The position numbers were made by a program, and so were the translations under genes. Below, one piece after another: positions 5,538 through 7,659 of a stretch of 7,659 nucleotides of DNA. This DNA is from Spirochaetaceae bacterium (GTDB lineage: Bacteria; Spirochaetota; Spirochaetia; Treponematales; Breznakiellaceae): the NCBI GenBank assembly GCA_031278935.1, contig JAITJK010000088.1, positions 1 through 7,659 of the forward strand. The letters are read 5' to 3'. The notes below the pieces were generated by a model. That model worked only from the letters and a program-made list of their open reading frames with translations. It did no database searches and was not told where the DNA came from. Positions within the stretch are counted from its first letter, which is position 1. Each line of letters begins with the position of its first letter.

Positions 5538-5583
5538 TTACGGTTTACCTGGCCATTCAACTCCGCTCGGCCCACCACAGGGT

Positions 5584-5646
5584 CGAAGAGACCTACGCCT
5601 GTATCCCTAAGCCCACAGTCCTCTAATACGCCTTCACCACAGGTGG
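5584..5646 (-). repeat. Repeat copy A, directly after the MCP stop codon
   Basis: It begins at 5646, the base after the MCP stop TAG, with CCACCTGTGGTG. It continues through GGCGTATTAGAGGACTG and GGGCTTAGGG to CTCTTCG. It resembles copies B (33/41) and C (31/41). The palindromic start followed by a TTAGG tail and CTTCG defines the family in this window. It has the same orientation as the upstream gene, like copies C and D. Confidence 0.65.
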
Positions 5647-7659
5647 CTAGGTCTTAAAGCGATTCACTTCCTGGATCAACTCGTCTATGTCGCTCTTATT
5701 CCGTCCGCTCATTTCGTTTACCTGGCTCACCGCGCCGTTGATCTGGTCCGCCCCGGCGGCCATTTCATGCATCCCCTGGGTAAGTTCCCGGGTAATGGAT
5801 TCTAGGGCCCGGTTGGTCTCGATGACCTCTTTGCTGCCTACATTCATCTCTTCGGAACCCGCTTTCACCCCGCTGGTTATTTCGTTCAGCCGGCTTATGG
5901 CGCTCAGAATCTGCTTGCTCCCCTGATCCTGTTCTTCCATGGCGTTCCGGATGGCCTCTTCCTGTTCTGAAACTGTCTTCACCCCAAAATTGATGGCTTC
6001 GAATTTGTTCAGTACCGCGTTGGTGGACCGGGTGATTTGGTCTATGGACTCGGTGATCCGTTTCAAGACGGCACTGATGGTCTTGGACTGTTTCCCGGAG
6101 GATTCGGCAAGTTTGCGGATCTCATCGGCTACTACGGCAAAGCCCTTGCCTGCCTCCCCTGCGTGAGCCGCTTCAATGGCGGCGTTCATGGACAAAAGGT
6201 TCGTCTGACTTGCAATGTTTTGGATCACTGCGGTGATTTCCAAAAGCCCCTCGGACTCCCGGTCGATGCCATGGATAGCCGTCGCCACTTCCTCAAGACC
6301 GCTCCGGCCAATCCCGGAGGACTCCGCCAGGTTCCGGACATTATCGACGTTGCGGGTCAGCGTACTGGTAACGGATTGGATGTTGGCAAGCATCTGCTCA
6401 ATGGCTGTGGTGGATTGGGCGACGCTCTCCGCCTGTTTATCGATCTGGTCATTAAGGTGGGTGATATGGGCACTTATTTTTTCCATGGACCTACTCGCCT
6501 CCGCAACCCCGGCACTTTGATTGCCCGCCTGGGCCTTCATGCTCTGGATATTGGCGGTAATTTCATTGACCGCTGTGGTGGTGGCCCTCATGCTGGCGGA
6601 GAGTTCCGTGCCGGTTTGGGAGAGGGATTGCGCTTTCTCCCGGATCATGAGGATAAGGCCACGGATTTTATCCAGCGTGGTGTTAAAGGAGCGGGTCATA
6701 TCCCTAATCTCATCATCGCCCCCCGCCTCAAGCCGTTTGGTGAGATCCCCCTCGCCTATGTCGTTTAAGATCAGAACCATACGCTTCAGGGGATCGCTTA
6801 TGGACCGGGCTACGAAGAAGCTGCCCACGGAAATAAGGAGGAGCATGAGGATGGAGATAATAAGGCCGATAAGGAGCATCCGGTAAATAGGGGCGATGAT
6901 GGCCTTCATGGGAATCCCTAAGAGCAAGGCCCAGGGGGTCGTGGTGTTTCCCACAGCAATAGGGACGCTGATAAAAAACAATTCACCCCCCAAGTGGGGG
7001 GTGCGATGGGTAAAAGAAAAAGGCTTACCCTGTTGTATAGTCTCCCGCAGTGTCGCAAGATAGGGACCTGCGATATCCCCTTCCGTCTCGGTCATGGGTT
7101 TCCCAATACGAGAGGCGTCAAAATGGCTGCCTACTAGCCCACTATTACTGTACATGACCGCCACGGTTCCCTTGTAGGGTTGTATCTGTTCCACCTTACG
7201 CTGGATAGTCGCCATATCCAGATCGATATTCACGGTTCCCACCACACGGCCCTGGTTTTTGATGGGCATACTCACGGTGGTCATAAGAGTTTTCTGTCCG
7301 TTCAGTTCATATTCGTAGGGTTCGTTCAGGGTTTCGTTCCCGGTTTGGGGAACGGCGTCGTTCCGCAAGGCTGCCATCTTCACTCCCTGGGCGGTGCGGA
7401 CCCAGTTGGGGATGAACCTACCCGTACGGTCGGCGCCTTCGGTTTGGGCAAATGCCGCGTCCAGGCCGTCCAGGGCATTGGATTCCCAGATAGTAGAGGC
7501 GGCGACAACTTCGGGATTCTCCTCCACTAGGGCTTTGACCATGAGATTATAGAACGGTCGCCTATCCTCAAGATTTATTTGCTCATACTTTGCCATAATC
7601 TGTCCTGCCGTGCGGACCGCGTCCAGGTATAGTTCCAACCACACCTTGATTCCCAGGGC
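5647..7659 (-). CDS. Methyl-accepting chemotaxis protein with periplasmic Cache domain, 5' end missing
   Basis: The frame is open to the right edge, so the N-terminus, including the first membrane segment, lies outside; 670 residues are visible. Numbering from the Met/Val codon at 7644: an extracytoplasmic dCache-type sensor (about 1-245, with GRFIPNWVR and PYEYEL typical of such sensors), a membrane segment (about 254-277, L-I-G-L-I-I-S-I-L-M-L-L-L), a HAMP linker (about 278-330), then a long coiled-coil signalling region. The CheA/CheW-binding tip is almost canonical: IASQTNLLSMNAAIEAAHAG (477-496) followed by GKGFAVVADEIRKLAE. The C-terminus ends EVNRFKT without a CheR-docking pentapeptide. 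Ligand unknown; an amino acid or other small molecule is typical for this sensor class. Repeat copy A follows the stop, separating it from znuCB. A terminator-like hairpin lies within the sensor-coding part. Confidence 0.95.
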   Translation of the reverse strand, partial: ALGIKVWLELYLDAVRTAGQIMAKYEQINLEDRRPFYNLMVKALVEENPEVVAASTIWESNALDGLDAAFAQTEGADRTGRFIPNWVRTAQGVKMAALRNDAVPQTGNETLNEPYEYELNGQKTLMTTVSMPIKNQGRVVGTVNIDLDMATIQRKVEQIQPYKGTVAVMYSNSGLVGSHFDASRIGKPMTETEGDIAGPYLATLRETIQQGKPFSFTHRTPHLGGELFFISVPIAVGNTTTPWALLLGIPMKAIIAPIYRMLLIGLIISILMLLLISVGSFFVARSISDPLKRMVLILNDIGEGDLTKRLEAGGDDEIRDMTRSFNTTLDKIRGLILMIREKAQSLSQTGTELSASMRATTTAVNEITANIQSMKAQAGNQSAGVAEASRSMEKISAHITHLNDQIDKQAESVAQSTTAIEQMLANIQSVTSTLTRNVDNVRNLAESSGIGRSGLEEVATAIHGIDRESEGLLEITAVIQNIASQTNLLSMNAAIEAAHAGEAGKGFAVVADEIRKLAESSGKQSKTISAVLKRITESIDQITRSTNAVLNKFEAINFGVKTVSEQEEAIRNAMEEQDQGSKQILSAISRLNEITSGVKAGSEEMNVGSKEVIETNRALESITRELTQGMHEMAAGADQINGAVSQVNEMSGRNKSDIDELIQEVNRFKT
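6971..7003 (-). terminator. Terminator-like hairpin inside the MCP gene
   Basis: On the minus strand, CACCCCCC (7003-6996) and GGGGGGTG (6991-6984) form a perfect 8-bp stem, six pairs being G-C in a row, with a 4-nt loop. The next bases are AATTGTTTTTTAT, a T-rich run starting four to five nt after the stem. This is the shape of an intrinsic terminator in the sense direction, yet it encodes R-T-P-H-L-G-G-E-L-F-F of the sensor domain. The gap before the main T-run weakens it, and translation would normally mask it. Confidence 0.3.

Noticed and set aside
5387..5578. 63-codon minus-strand frame overlapping the start of znuC
   Set aside because: It is made largely of the GGTCAGACC palindrome and promoter-like DNA, has no ribosome binding site, and resembles no protein I know, including ZnuA.
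6037..6768. Long plus-strand frame (243 codons) opposite the MCP gene
   Set aside because: It is the complement of the conserved MCP signalling region; G+C-rich codon bias leaves the antisense frame open. Its product matches no known family.
7645..7659. Start of the MCP at the GTG at 7644
   Set aside because: The reading frame continues to the window edge and the sensor domain lacks its leading membrane segment, so the gene begins outside.
1..7659. Search for tRNA, rRNA, CRISPR arrays, transposase genes and riboswitches
   Set aside because: No cloverleaf, spaced direct-repeat array, DDE or Y1 transposase motif or known riboswitch core was recognised by eye; weak or divergent ones could be missed.

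Overview
The window looks like chromosome of a spirochaete. The protein families, gene style and moderately high G+C of the main part fit Treponema, perhaps a termite-gut type such as T. primitia or T. azotonutricium. This is inference from remembered protein style, not from a search. Every gene I can support lies on the minus strand, so transcription runs right to left.

Layout, in transcription order. (1) 7659-5647: a methyl-accepting chemotaxis protein whose N-terminus lies beyond the right edge. (2) 5646-5397: an intergenic stretch with a palindromic repeat starting right after the MCP stop, a second palindrome (GGTCAGACC type), and a plausible promoter with a Fur/Zur-like operator. (3) 5396-3830: a znuC-znuB metal ABC transporter pair whose reading frames overlap by 8 nt; no substrate-binding gene (znuA/troA) is present in the window. 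(4) 3829-3658: two inverted copies of the same repeat family flanking a short spacer. (5) 3627-2986: a lipoprotein with a Cys-Cys motif resembling the YcgQ/DUF1980 family. (6) ruvB, then queA, tightly packed, with ruvB overlapping queA. (7) 823-717: a G+C-rich repeat remnant. (8) 682-1: an AT-rich, obviously foreign gene for an ACR3/bile-acid-symporter family transporter, cut by the left edge. It is driven by a perfect consensus promoter that sits exactly where the base composition changes.

The ZnuCB pair and the lipoprotein may form a metal (zinc or manganese) acquisition unit; the lipoprotein-ruvB-queA group is spaced like one transcript. RuvB (Holliday-junction branch migration) and QueA (queuosine tRNA modification) are housekeeping functions. 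The most unusual material is non-coding: a four-copy family of about 40-60 nt palindromic repeats placed at gene 3' ends, which supplies the C-terminus of ZnuB and probably that of QueA; a candidate leaderless transcript for the transporter; and a terminator-like hairpin inside the MCP gene. I found no RNA genes, CRISPR arrays, transposase genes or replication origins.
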